NCBI GenBank assembly: GCA_946566685.1
Contig: CAMNXA010000030.1
Coordinates: 1 to 36,750 of the forward strand
Reading direction: 5' to 3'
DNA from: an uncultured Lachnospiraceae bacterium
Lineage (GTDB): Bacteria; Bacillota; Clostridia; Lachnospirales; Lachnospiraceae
Length of the DNA stretch: 36,750 nt
Shown one piece after another: positions 15,791 through 23,211 of the stretch (position 1 is its first letter; every line of letters begins with the position of its first letter). Under the pieces are notes generated by a model, which saw only the letters and a list, made by a program, of their open reading frames with translations, searched no databases and had not been told where the DNA came from. A program made the translations under genes and the position numbers.

Positions 15791-18121
15791 ATGAGTATAT
15801 ATGATACACTGAATGAGAGACAGAAGCAGGCTGTCATGCAGACACAGGGGCCGGTCCTGATCTTAGCGGGGGCCGGTTCCGGCAAGACAAGAGTGCTGAC
15901 ACACAGGGTGGCATACCTGATCGACAGAGAGGGCGTGGCGCCCTATCATATTCTGGCCATTACTTTTACCAACAAGGCGGCCGGGGAAATGCGGGAGAGA
16001 GTCGATAAGATTGTAGGATTTGGAGCCGAACAGATCTGGGTGTCTACCTTTCACTCTACTTGTGTCAGGATCCTGCGCAGGTACATTGACAGGCTTGGAT
16101 ATGACAATAATTTCACAATTTATGATACGGATGATCAGAAGGGTATCATGAAGGAAGTCTGCAAGAAATTGCAGATTGATACCAAGATGTTGAAAGAGCG
16201 CACGATCCTGAGCGCTATCTCTTCTGCCAAGGACGAATTGATCGACCCCATACAGTATGAGATGCAGAATGGTTTTGATTATAACGGCGGCAAGATTGCC
16301 AAAGCCTACCGGGCTTATCAGGAGACCCTGAAAAAGAATAACGCCCTGGATTTTGACGATCTGATCATGAAAACGGTAGAACTGTTTAAGGCGGATGCCC
16401 AGGTGCTTGCCAATTATCAGGAGCGTTTCCGTTATATCATGGTGGATGAGTATCAGGATACCAATACCGCCCAGTTTGAACTGATCAGGCTTCTGGCAGA
16501 TAAATACCGTAACCTTTGCGTGGTGGGGGATGACGACCAGTCTATCTATAAATTCCGGGGTGCCAACATCCGCAATATTCTGGATTTTGAAAAGATATAC
16601 CCGGAGGCCTGCGTCATCAAGCTGGAGCAGAATTATCGTTCCACCCAGATCGTCCTGGATGCGGCGAATGCCGTGATCAGTCATAATACCGGACGAAAGG
16701 ATAAGGCCCTCTGGACGGAAAAGACAGAAGGGAATCGGATTCATTTCCGGCAGTTTGACACGGCCTATGAAGAGGCGGAATATATCGCCGGAGATGTGGC
16801 GAAGAAGGCGAGGAAGAAAGAGGCCCTTTACGGGGATTGCGCTGTCCTGTACCGTACCAACGCCCAGGCCCGCCTTTTGGAGGAGCGGTTTATCATGGAA
16901 GGGATTCCCTATGACGTGATCGGCGGGACGAACTTTTATGCGAGACGGGAGATTAAGGATATTCTGGCGTATTTGAAGACGATCGACAATGGCCGGGATG
17001 ATGTGGCGGTCAAGCGGATCATCAATGTGCCCAGGCGGGGCATCGGCGCCACCACCATTGTACGGGTGCAGGAGTATGCGGACGAGAGGAATATCAGCTT
17101 CTATGATGCCCTGCGGGAGGCAGACCAGATCATGACCATCGGCCGAAGCGCCGTCAAATTAAAACCTTTTGTGACCATGATACAGAGTTTCAGGAGCAAA
17201 CTGGAGTTTTATGGGCTGGAAGAATTGGTCAAGGATATCCTGGAGACTACGGGATATATGAAAGAACTGGAGGAGTCTGATGAGGAAGATGCGGCAGACC
17301 GTATCGAAAACATCGAAGAACTGGTCAACAAGGTTGTTTCCTATGAGGAGACACATGATGAGCCGCTCTTGAGTGAATTTCTGGAGGAGGTGGCTCTGGT
17401 AGCGGATGTGGACCGGGTGGAGGAAGGCAGCGACAGAGTCCTGTTGATGACCCTGCACAGTGCCAAAGGACTGGAATTTCCCCATATCTACCTGGCCGGC
17501 ATGGAGGACGGCATCTTCCCAAGCTATATGACCATCACTGCGGACGACCCTCTGGAGATAGAGGAAGAAAGACGCCTTGCCTATGTGGGCATCACCAGGG
17601 CCAAGGATGACCTGACACTGACCTGTGCCAGACAGCGCATGATCCGGGGAGAGACACAGTATAATCCGGTGAGCCGTTTTATAAAGGAGATACCGCCCCT
17701 TTTGCTGGATAACACACTGCCAGCTCCTAAGCGAAAGGAATACGAGACTTATGAGGAGGATTCGGAGGAGAGAAACCGATTCCGGGCGAAGCCTTTTGAG
17801 CCAGCGACAGCAAAAGACGCTGCCGTAAAAGGATTCTCGGCAAAACCAAAGGCTGTGCTGCGTCCCAAGCGGACGGCGCTTGAGAACCAGCCTTATATTA
17901 CTAAAATGAGCCAAGGCGTGGGCGCAGTGGAGATAGAACCGGTGACGGGAGGTACAAGGCTTGGCTATGAAGTGGGGGACAGAGTGCGTCACCTGCGCTA
18001 TGGGGAGGGCACAGTACTCAGGATCGAGCCTGGGCCGAGAGACAGTCAGGTGACGGTGGTCTTTGACGAGATGGGACAGAAGATCATGTACGCCGGGTTT
18101 GCCAAACTGCAAAAAATATAA
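15791..18121 (+). CDS. pcrA: ATP-dependent DNA helicase PcrA (UvrD family)
   Basis: The 776-residue superfamily 1 helicase moves 3' to 5' on DNA in repair and plasmid replication. Visible are the Q motif (LNERQKQAV), Walker A GAGSGKT (27-33), motif Ia (TFTNKAAGEM), Walker B VDEYQDTN (about 218), QSIYKFRGA, QNYRS and the late motif TLHSAKGLEF. The C-terminal segment VGDRVRHLRYGEGTVL is the Tudor-like domain of PcrA that contacts RNA polymerase. Length is normal. A GAGG site lies 11 nt before ATG, slightly far. In the 150-nt gap before it I see no clear promoter. Confidence 0.97.
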   Translation: MSIYDTLNERQKQAVMQTQGPVLILAGAGSGKTRVLTHRVAYLIDREGVAPYHILAITFTNKAAGEMRERVDKIVGFGAEQIWVSTFHSTCVRILRRYIDRLGYDNNFTIYDTDDQKGIMKEVCKKLQIDTKMLKERTILSAISSAKDELIDPIQYEMQNGFDYNGGKIAKAYRAYQETLKKNNALDFDDLIMKTVELFKADAQVLANYQERFRYIMVDEYQDTNTAQFELIRLLADKYRNLCVVGDDDQSIYKFRGANIRNILDFEKIYPEACVIKLEQNYRSTQIVLDAANAVISHNTGRKDKALWTEKTEGNRIHFRQFDTAYEEAEYIAGDVAKKARKKEALYGDCAVLYRTNAQARLLEERFIMEGIPYDVIGGTNFYARREIKDILAYLKTIDNGRDDVAVKRIINVPRRGIGATTIVRVQEYADERNISFYDALREADQIMTIGRSAVKLKPFVTMIQSFRSKLEFYGLEELVKDILETTGYMKELEESDEEDAADRIENIEELVNKVVSYEETHDEPLLSEFLEEVALVADVDRVEEGSDRVLLMTLHSAKGLEFPHIYLAGMEDGIFPSYMTITADDPLEIEEERRLAYVGITRAKDDLTLTCARQRMIRGETQYNPVSRFIKEIPPLLLDNTLPAPKRKEYETYEEDSEERNRFRAKPFEPATAKDAAVKGFSAKPKAVLRPKRTALENQPYITKMSQGVGAVEIEPVTGGTRLGYEVGDRVRHLRYGEGTVLRIEPGPRDSQVTVVFDEMGQKIMYAGFAKLQKI

Positions 18122-18178
18122 TTTTTTTATTTTTCATAAAAATTTTATTGGTAACATATAGTAAAAAACGAGAAGAAG

Positions 18179-18187
18179 TGGTATATT
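18179..18187 (+). promoter_or_regulatory. Extended -10 box before the small acidic membrane protein
   Basis: TGGTATATT (hexamer at 18182-18187) is an extended -10 without a convincing -35. It lies 57 nt upstream of the ATG at 18245. Confidence 0.4.
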
Positions 18188-18244
18188 AAATTCATAAAGT
18201 TCTGAGAATCTGATAACAGAAGGACAGGAAAGAGAGGGTATATC

Positions 18245-18520
18245 ATGAGAAAAGCAGAGGTTTTGAATAAATTGGATGAAATTCTGGATAATGCGCATGT
18301 GAATGAACTTCTTGGCAGGAAGAAAGAAGAGGAGAAGAAGTGCAATAAACTGCTGTGGGTATTTGCAGTGATCGGTGCGATCGTTGCGGTTGCTGCCATT
18401 GCATATGCGGTTTACCGTTATCTGACACCGGATTATCTGGAAGATTTTGAGGATGATTTCGATGACGATTTTGACGATGATTTCTTCGAGGATGAGGAAG
18501 AGGAAGAATCCGGCGAATAG
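18245..18520 (+). CDS. Small membrane protein with acidic tail
   Basis: A 91-residue protein with a charged N-terminal helix (1-38), one membrane segment (about 39-60), a short YRYLTPDYL stretch and a tail composed almost only of Asp, Glu and Phe (about 66-91). The ribosome site is GAGAGGG. The gene has its own terminator. The plan suggests a membrane-tethered polyanionic tail; I do not recognise a family or function. Confidence 0.75.
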   Translation: MRKAEVLNKLDEILDNAHVNELLGRKKEEEKKCNKLLWVFAVIGAIVAVAAIAYAVYRYLTPDYLEDFEDDFDDDFDDDFFEDEEEEESGE

Positions 18521-18538
18521 TCTGGTCGATTAAGAGCA

Positions 18539-18569
18539 GGTGGGGGATGTGCGCATCTCCCGCCTTTTT
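18539..18569 (+). terminator. Terminator after the small acidic membrane protein
   Basis: An 11-bp stem (18539-18549 with 18554-18564, two G-U pairs) with loop TGCG and five T. It removes the GTG at 18540 as a possible start of the next gene. Confidence 0.85.
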
Positions 18570-18626
18570 AGGTTGTGGCCAAAAGGCGTTTGGTCATGGA
18601 ATAAGGCGAAAGGAACGGTTATAAGC

Positions 18627-20048
18627 ATGAAAAAGGGACAGGTAATCGAAGGGATCGTAACGAGAATAGAGTTTCCCAATAAAGGAATCGTGGCCTGCGA
18701 GGAGGGCACCTGTGTCGTCAAAAACGCCATACCGGGACAGAAAGTGCGTGCCGCAGTCAATAAGGCAAGAAAAGGAAAGGCGGAAGGGCGGCTTCTGGAA
18801 GTGCTTGCGCCTTCGCCCCTGGAACAGGCAAGTCCCTGTCCCCATTTTGGGCAGTGCGGCAGCTGTATCTATCTGTCCCTGCCTTACGAAGAGACCCTGA
18901 AAATAAAGGAAGAACAGGTAAAACGCCTGCTTGAGCCAGTACTGTCCCGACAGGAAGAAGACTGGCATTATGAAGGAGCCAAGGCCAATCCGGCGGTTTT
19001 CGGATACCGGAATAAGATGGAATTTACCTTTGGGGATGAGGTCAAGGACGGCCCTCTGGCTCTGGGGATGCATAAGAGAGGGAGCTTTTATGATATCGTG
19101 TCGGTGACGGACTGTCAGATTGTGGATGAGGACTATCGCCGGATCCTGGCCTGTACCCTGGACTTCTTTCAGAAAGAGAAAGAAGCGGTTCAGCCAGTCA
19201 GTTTTTATCACAGATTGCGGCATGAAGGCTATCTGAGACATCTTGTGGTGCGAAAAGCGGCGCGTACCGGGGAAATCCTGCTGGCGCTGGTGACGACTAC
19301 CCAGACTGCCGGACTTGCACAGAGCGAGATGCTGGCGGCATGGCAGGAGCAGTTATTGCAGCTTCCCTTACAGGGGGAGATTGTGGGCATTATGCATGTG
19401 CAAAATGATTCCCAGGCAGATGTGGTACGCAGTGACGAGACGCAGGTTCTGTACGGCCGGGATCATTTTTATGAGGAATTGCTGGGATTGCGGTTCAGGA
19501 TTTCCCTCTTTTCCTTTTTCCAGACCAACAGCCTGAGTGCGGAACTTCTGTACAACACGGCAAGGGAATATATTTTGGAAGCCCTGGAAGCCAGGGAGGG
19601 ACAGATAGTCTATGACCTTTACAGCGGGACAGGCACCATCGCCCAGATGCTCTCACCGGTGGTGAAGAAAGTGATTGGTGTGGAGCTCGTGGAGGAGGCC
19701 GTTGCGGCGGCCAGGGAAAATGCCGTCCTAAACGGTTTACATAACTGTGAATTTATTGCGGGAGATGTGCTGAAGGTGCTGGATACGATTGAGGAGCGGC
19801 CGGACATGATCGTTTTGGATCCGCCCAGGGATGGGGTGCATCCGAAGGCGCTCTTAAAGATTATCGATTATGGGGTGGAGCATATTTTGTATATTTCCTG
19901 TAAGCCCACCAGCCTGGCCAGGGATCTGGAAGTGTTCCTGGAGAAGGGGTATGTGGTGAAAAGGTGCGCGGCGGTGGATCAGTTTTCTTGGACAGGGCAT
20001 GTGGAAGTTGTAGCGTTATTGACAAAATGTAAGTCAAGATGTATGTGA
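18627..20048 (+). CDS. 23S rRNA (uracil-C5) methyltransferase, RlmD/RlmCD type
   Basis: A 473-residue SAM-dependent RNA methyltransferase of the TrmA/RumA family. In order: an N-terminal TRAM RNA-binding domain (GIVTRIEFPNKGIV), the 4Fe-4S cysteines C71, C77, C80 (CPHFGQCGSC) and C163, the SAM loop DLYSGTGTIAQ, VLDPPRDG, and the catalytic cysteine in YISCKPTSLARDL. In Firmicutes such enzymes make m5U in 23S rRNA, but which uracils this one modifies cannot be read from sequence. The ATG at 18627 is preferred because the longer frame begins inside a terminator; the AAAGGA site is about 12 nt upstream. Confidence 0.92.
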   Translation: MKKGQVIEGIVTRIEFPNKGIVACEEGTCVVKNAIPGQKVRAAVNKARKGKAEGRLLEVLAPSPLEQASPCPHFGQCGSCIYLSLPYEETLKIKEEQVKRLLEPVLSRQEEDWHYEGAKANPAVFGYRNKMEFTFGDEVKDGPLALGMHKRGSFYDIVSVTDCQIVDEDYRRILACTLDFFQKEKEAVQPVSFYHRLRHEGYLRHLVVRKAARTGEILLALVTTTQTAGLAQSEMLAAWQEQLLQLPLQGEIVGIMHVQNDSQADVVRSDETQVLYGRDHFYEELLGLRFRISLFSFFQTNSLSAELLYNTAREYILEALEAREGQIVYDLYSGTGTIAQMLSPVVKKVIGVELVEEAVAAARENAVLNGLHNCEFIAGDVLKVLDTIEERPDMIVLDPPRDGVHPKALLKIIDYGVEHILYISCKPTSLARDLEVFLEKGYVVKRCAAVDQFSWTGHVEVVALLTKCKSRCM

Positions 20049-20091
20049 AGGATTGATGGGGTTAGGTATTGAAAAAGGTATAGTAGGTTTG

Positions 20092-20123
20092 AAAAGGAAG
20101 TTGTCAAAAGACAACTTCCTTTT
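20092..20123 (+). terminator. Terminator of the rRNA methyltransferase gene
   Basis: A perfect 14-bp stem AAAAGGAAGTTGTC/GACAACTTCCTTTT with an AAAA loop. The A- and T-rich arms let it work on both strands. Confidence 0.88.
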
Positions 20124-20168
20124 GTGTAGAGACATTACAGAACATTTATAAAAATTGAAGACGGCGTA

Positions 20169-20196
20169 TTGACATTTGAGGAAAAGAGTATATAAT
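20169..20196 (+). promoter_or_regulatory. Promoter of the AT-rich three-gene operon
   Basis: A perfect TTGACA (20169-20174), a 16-nt spacer, and a perfect TATAAT (20191-20196), 34 nt before the first ATG. It is the closest to consensus of any promoter in the window and suggests constitutive expression. Confidence 0.82.
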
Positions 20197-20230
20197 GATA
20201 GATGTAAATTATTAGAAGGAGGGTGAATAC

Positions 20231-21019
20231 ATGCAACTTCCAATTATGGCATCACCAGAGGATATGATACAGTTTGCAAAATATCTCAATACCAAAGTGA
20301 GTGGTAGTACAATTGAAGATGCCAGGGCTGCGGTTGACAAAAAATTGGTTGATCCAAGAAAAATAAATGCATATATTGCATGGGGAATGTTAATTCGTGA
20401 TTCAGAAAAATTTAAGTTATCTGATAGAGGAAAAAGGCTGGTGAAGGCACAGAATGATGAGGAGATAAAATATATTTATCAAGAAGTTATTCGGGAACTT
20501 GAGGCATATTATGGTGTAATAGAATGGTTATCATATAAGAGAGATAGGCAGCTGTCAGTTACGAATGTTGAGGTTGCTGAATATTGGCATGATACTAAAA
20601 AATATGATATGGCTAATGAAAATGACAATACGATGAAGGATAGAGCGGTCTGTTTTTTTAAAGTGTGTGAAACGGCTGGATTTGGAAAACTGTATATTGG
20701 AAGAAGAGGGCAATATACGCGGCTTGAACTTAATTTGGAAGCGATATCTGATTTTATGCGAAATTCAGGTGAACTGCTAAATACAGAGGAAGAAGACATA
20801 AAGCGTTTAGGAGAAAAAGAAGCAGGGGGAGCAGATATTGCTCAGACATTGGGACAAAGTGCGGTGTCGGTAGATGTGATATCATTGCCAATACCATTTA
20901 TAGATGGGAGAAATGCAGTTCTCAATATGCCTAAAAACGCTGATAAGGAAGATGCACAATATGTATTTGATATGTTGCATTTAATACTATCAAGGCAATA
21001 TGGAATTGAAAATATATAG
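20231..21019 (+). CDS. Hypothetical protein with winged-helix-like N-terminus
   Basis: A 262-residue soluble protein that I cannot assign firmly. Residues about 5-75 (ASPEDMIQFAKYLN, then KINAYIAWGMLI, FKLSDRGKRLV) have the pattern of a winged-helix domain as in DUF5343-like proteins. The C-terminal stretch ISLPIPFIDGRNAVLNMP followed by ADKEDAQYVFDMLHLI is a short module seen at the end of other DNA-binding or defence-related proteins. AGAAGGAGGG precedes ATG. It is the first gene of the AT-rich operon (18 of 60 G/C in 20461-20520). A regulatory or DNA-sensing subunit is my guess. Confidence 0.7.
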   Translation: MQLPIMASPEDMIQFAKYLNTKVSGSTIEDARAAVDKKLVDPRKINAYIAWGMLIRDSEKFKLSDRGKRLVKAQNDEEIKYIYQEVIRELEAYYGVIEWLSYKRDRQLSVTNVEVAEYWHDTKKYDMANENDNTMKDRAVCFFKVCETAGFGKLYIGRRGQYTRLELNLEAISDFMRNSGELLNTEEEDIKRLGEKEAGGADIAQTLGQSAVSVDVISLPIPFIDGRNAVLNMPKNADKEDAQYVFDMLHLILSRQYGIENI

Positions 21020-21104
21020 CTTCATAAGAGAAAGAAATGAGTATTAGACATTGTTTTAAAAGTTTTGTTTTTCTTGATGAGTATCATAGAGAAAGGTAAA
21101 GTGA

Positions 21105-21830
21105 ATGAAATATAATATATATAGTGACGAAAGCTGTCATTTAAAAAATGATGCCTCTCCCGTCATGTTGTTAGGAGCAACATGGTGTCCGGAAGAAAGG
21201 AAAAGAAAAATTTTTGATGACATAAGAGAGATTAAAGTAAGGCATGGATTGAATAGCAGATTTGAGATTAAATGGACAAAGGTATCTGCCTCCAAAATTG
21301 ATTTTTATTTGGATTTATTAATATATTTTGAGAATAATCCAGATTTATATTACCGCGGACTGGTTGCAACTGGGAAAGATTGTTTAGACCACGCAATGTA
21401 CAATGATGGGGATAGTGATTTGTGGTATTATAAAATGTATTTTTTAATGCTTGACACTATAATTAATCCTATGAACGAGTATCAAATATTAGTTGATATT
21501 AAGGATACAAGAGGTGGAAAAAGAATACAAAAACTTAGAGAAGTATTGTGTAATAATAAATATGATTTCAGACAGGAAGTGATTAAGCAGATAGTTCAAA
21601 TAAATTCAAAAGAATCGGAAATTCTTCAATTGGCAGATTTGATTAATGGAGCGCTTGCGTTTTATCATAGACAATTGGATAAAGTGGCAGATGCTAATGA
21701 AGGAAAGGTTTTGATGGTGAGAGAATTGCTAAAGAAGTATAATTTGGACAAGAGCACAGCCAAGAATGAACAGAAGTTTAATTTGTTTATATGGCGTCCC
21801 AGAGGTTGTGAGGAAAGAAAAAATGAGTAA
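21105..21830 (+). CDS. DUF3800 domain protein, probable RNase H-like nuclease
   Basis: The 241-residue protein has DUF3800 hallmarks: an acidic N-terminal strand YSDES (D8, E9), a middle WTKVSASKIDFYLDLL block, VDIKDTRGGKRIQ, and the late SKESEILQLADLINGAL. The fold is considered RNase H-like, and the carboxylates of YSDES, DIKDT and the ESEILQLAD segment would form the metal site. DUF3800 genes are often seen near mobile elements and defence genes. It lies 85 nt after the first operon gene and overlaps the next gene by 8 nt, so the last two are translationally coupled. Biochemical activity is inferred, not shown. Confidence 0.82.
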   Translation: MKYNIYSDESCHLKNDASPVMLLGATWCPEERKRKIFDDIREIKVRHGLNSRFEIKWTKVSASKIDFYLDLLIYFENNPDLYYRGLVATGKDCLDHAMYNDGDSDLWYYKMYFLMLDTIINPMNEYQILVDIKDTRGGKRIQKLREVLCNNKYDFRQEVIKQIVQINSKESEILQLADLINGALAFYHRQLDKVADANEGKVLMVRELLKKYNLDKSTAKNEQKFNLFIWRPRGCEERKNE

Positions 21831-22413
21831 GTTAATCCCTATAGATATCTCGGATCTTAATAATATGGAAGATATTATAAATCGTTGTCATGAAGTTTTT
21901 AAACATACTATGGCGCCAAAAGAAGATAAGCCTTTACTAAAGGGGAGAGAAGTTTTAGTGCCATTGAAATGGTTAGACTATAAGGCAGAAATATTTTGGC
22001 ATTCAGCCAGCATAGAGCCAAAACGAAAGTTGGATATTTTGCCTTGTAATAACGATATAACATCTTCGCTATGTGATAACAATTGTATTACAGCAGAAAA
22101 GTCAATTATGTTAAATGGTATGGAACGTGAAAAGTGCATATATCGTGCGATTAGAGTTAATTGGATTAAACAGGTTCTTGAGATGTATAATAATGATGAT
22201 TCAAGGGTTAAATATTGGGAAAAAATACATTCGAGAACGAAAAGAAGGCGTATTTATTTAAGATATCAGGAGGAAGAATTAGATTTTCTCGTTGTATTAG
22301 AAGATATAAGTGATAAAAGAGTAAGATTTATTACTGCATTTCCTATTTTCTTTCTTAGTGCAAAGAATGACTACGAGAGAGACTATTTGGATTATCAAAG
22401 AAAGATTGTATAA
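21823..22413 (+). CDS. Hypothetical protein, third gene of the AT-rich operon
   Basis: A 196-residue protein from the ATG at 21823, which overlaps the DUF3800 stop (ATGAGTAA) and has GAGGAAAG upstream; an earlier in-frame ATG at 21766 lies deep inside the DUF3800 gene. The C-terminal third (RRIYLRYQEEELDFLVVLED, then VRFITAFPIFF and DYERDYLDYQRK) resembles the strand-turn-strand plus ITAFP pattern of barnase/RelE-like RNase toxin domains. The middle contains a cysteine pair (SSLCDNNC). I know no family for the whole protein. Tight coupling to DUF3800 suggests a joint function. Confidence 0.72.
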   Translation: MSKLIPIDISDLNNMEDIINRCHEVFKHTMAPKEDKPLLKGREVLVPLKWLDYKAEIFWHSASIEPKRKLDILPCNNDITSSLCDNNCITAEKSIMLNGMEREKCIYRAIRVNWIKQVLEMYNNDDSRVKYWEKIHSRTKRRRIYLRYQEEELDFLVVLEDISDKRVRFITAFPIFFLSAKNDYERDYLDYQRKIV

Positions 22414-22417
22414 AAAA

Positions 22418-22453
22418 GCCGGTAATCGCTATGCGAAAACCGGATTCTCCTTC
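22418..22453 (+). terminator. Hairpin after the AT-rich operon
   Basis: A two-tier stem: CCGGT (22419-22423) with ACCGG (22439-22443), and TCGC with GCGA inside, separated by AA/AA, around a TAT loop. A pyrimidine-rich, T-poor tail follows. It is probably a weak terminator directly after the last stop codon. Confidence 0.55.
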
Positions 22454-22576
22454 TAATCATGTTAGATGAGTTGCATTTATTATAACAAATACCGCGGCAA
22501 AGTCAACAGATTTTATAAAAGAAACAAAATCTGTTATTGATAGTATATACAAAAAAATGAGTTTAGTACATAAAGA

Positions 22577-22600
22577 TTTGCTAAAGATAGCAAATTTTTT
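22577..22600 (+). terminator. Second terminator downstream of the AT-rich operon
   Basis: TTTGCTA (22577-22583), loop AAGA, TAGCAAA (22588-22594) and six T: a short but well-formed intrinsic terminator. Between this and the hairpin at 22418 I see no gene. Confidence 0.65.
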
Positions 22601-22612
22601 AATAAAATGAAA

Positions 22613-22658
22613 GGGGGCATCGCCCGATCACCAAATAGGATGATTTTGCGATACCCCC
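22613..22658 (-). terminator. Hairpin at the 3' end of the Cys/His-rich protein gene
   Basis: GGGGGcATCGC (22613-22623) pairs with GCGATaCCCCC (22648-22658), with one mismatch and a 24-nt loop. On the minus strand it is followed by TTTCATTTT. It lies just past the stop of the minus-strand gene and is its probable terminator. Confidence 0.55.
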
Positions 22659-22681
22659 ATTTCGTCTTCAGTTTTCTGTTA

Positions 22682-23008
22682 TCAGCGATGACATCCGTGA
22701 TGTCCGCCGCCGCGTCCGCAGTATGTGGTGGTCGTGCTGACAGCTGCACAGGTACCATCGCAGTATCCGTCCGCATGGTCATAACCGCAGTAATCACATC
22801 CGTCATGGGTATGCCTTCCGGTTTCGGTGCACCCTTCCACGGTGCATACCGGGCAGCTGGTATCGGTCACTGTTGCGGCTGTTGTTGTGGTTGATGTCGC
22901 CGCTGCTGTCTGACGATGATGATGCCCATGAGCAGAAACCGGGGTGACAAAAAGAACGGATATCAGTGTGACTGCCACAATCGTGCGTAACAGCTTTCTG
23001 ATTGACAT
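22682..23008 (-). CDS. Small exported Cys/His-rich protein
   Basis: A 108-residue protein with a clear signal peptide (MSIRKLLRTIVAVTLISVLF, cleavage likely after PVSA). The mature part starts with a His cluster (HGHHH), then a Thr/Ala linker, then a cysteine- and histidine-dense region (SCPVCTVEGC, HTHDGCDYCGYDHADGYCDGTC) and ends GGGHHGCHR. The ligand density suggests metal binding, or disulfides outside the cell. The ribosome site GGAGGGA fixes this start; the longer frame contains the promoter. No known family is recognised. Its neighbour across the divergent promoter region is the MerR-controlled serine hydrolase. Confidence 0.8.
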   Translation of the reverse strand: MSIRKLLRTIVAVTLISVLFVTPVSAHGHHHRQTAAATSTTTTAATVTDTSCPVCTVEGCTETGRHTHDGCDYCGYDHADGYCDGTCAAVSTTTTYCGRGGGHHGCHR

Positions 23009-23057
23009 GGGAATCTCCCTCCTTCTTAAATAAAAAAGATTGTAGTTCTTAAGTATC

Positions 23058-23086
23058 AGTGTAGCACAGCGGATATCAGGATGCAA
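23058..23086 (-). promoter_or_regulatory. Promoter of the Cys/His-rich exported protein
   Basis: On the minus strand, TTGCAT (23081-23086), a 17-nt spacer ending TGC (extended -10), and TACACT (23058-23063). The leader is about 45 nt. Confidence 0.72.
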
Positions 23087-23146
23087 GACGGAAGCATTTT
23101 TTCTGGTTTTTCTCGGGCAATATTTTATAATTTTTTAAAAATCCTC

Positions 23147-23177
23147 TTGACCATACAGTTACTGTACGGATTAGACT
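23147..23177 (+). promoter_or_regulatory. MerR-type promoter with 19-bp spacer and perfect dyad operator
   Basis: -35 TTGACC (23147-23152), a spacer of exactly 19 nt, and -10 TAGACT (23172-23177). The spacer contains the perfect dyad TACAGTTACTGTA (23154-23166), nearly centred. An over-long spacer with a central dyad is the signature of MerR-family activators, which untwist such promoters. The start site would be near 23184, 28 nt before the serine hydrolase ATG. The MerR gene next door has the same dyad in its upstream region. Confidence 0.85.
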
Positions 23178-23211
23178 GATGTTAAACCAAAACGTACAAG
23201 GAGGAAAGGTC

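Noticed and set aside
17159..18112. A 317-codon minus-strand frame opposite the end of pcrA
   Set aside because: It is a shadow of the PcrA coding frame, without family motifs or ribosome site.
18540..18626. A longer form of the rRNA methyltransferase starting at GTG 18540
   Set aside because: That GTG lies inside a terminator hairpin; the TRAM domain begins at ATG 18627.
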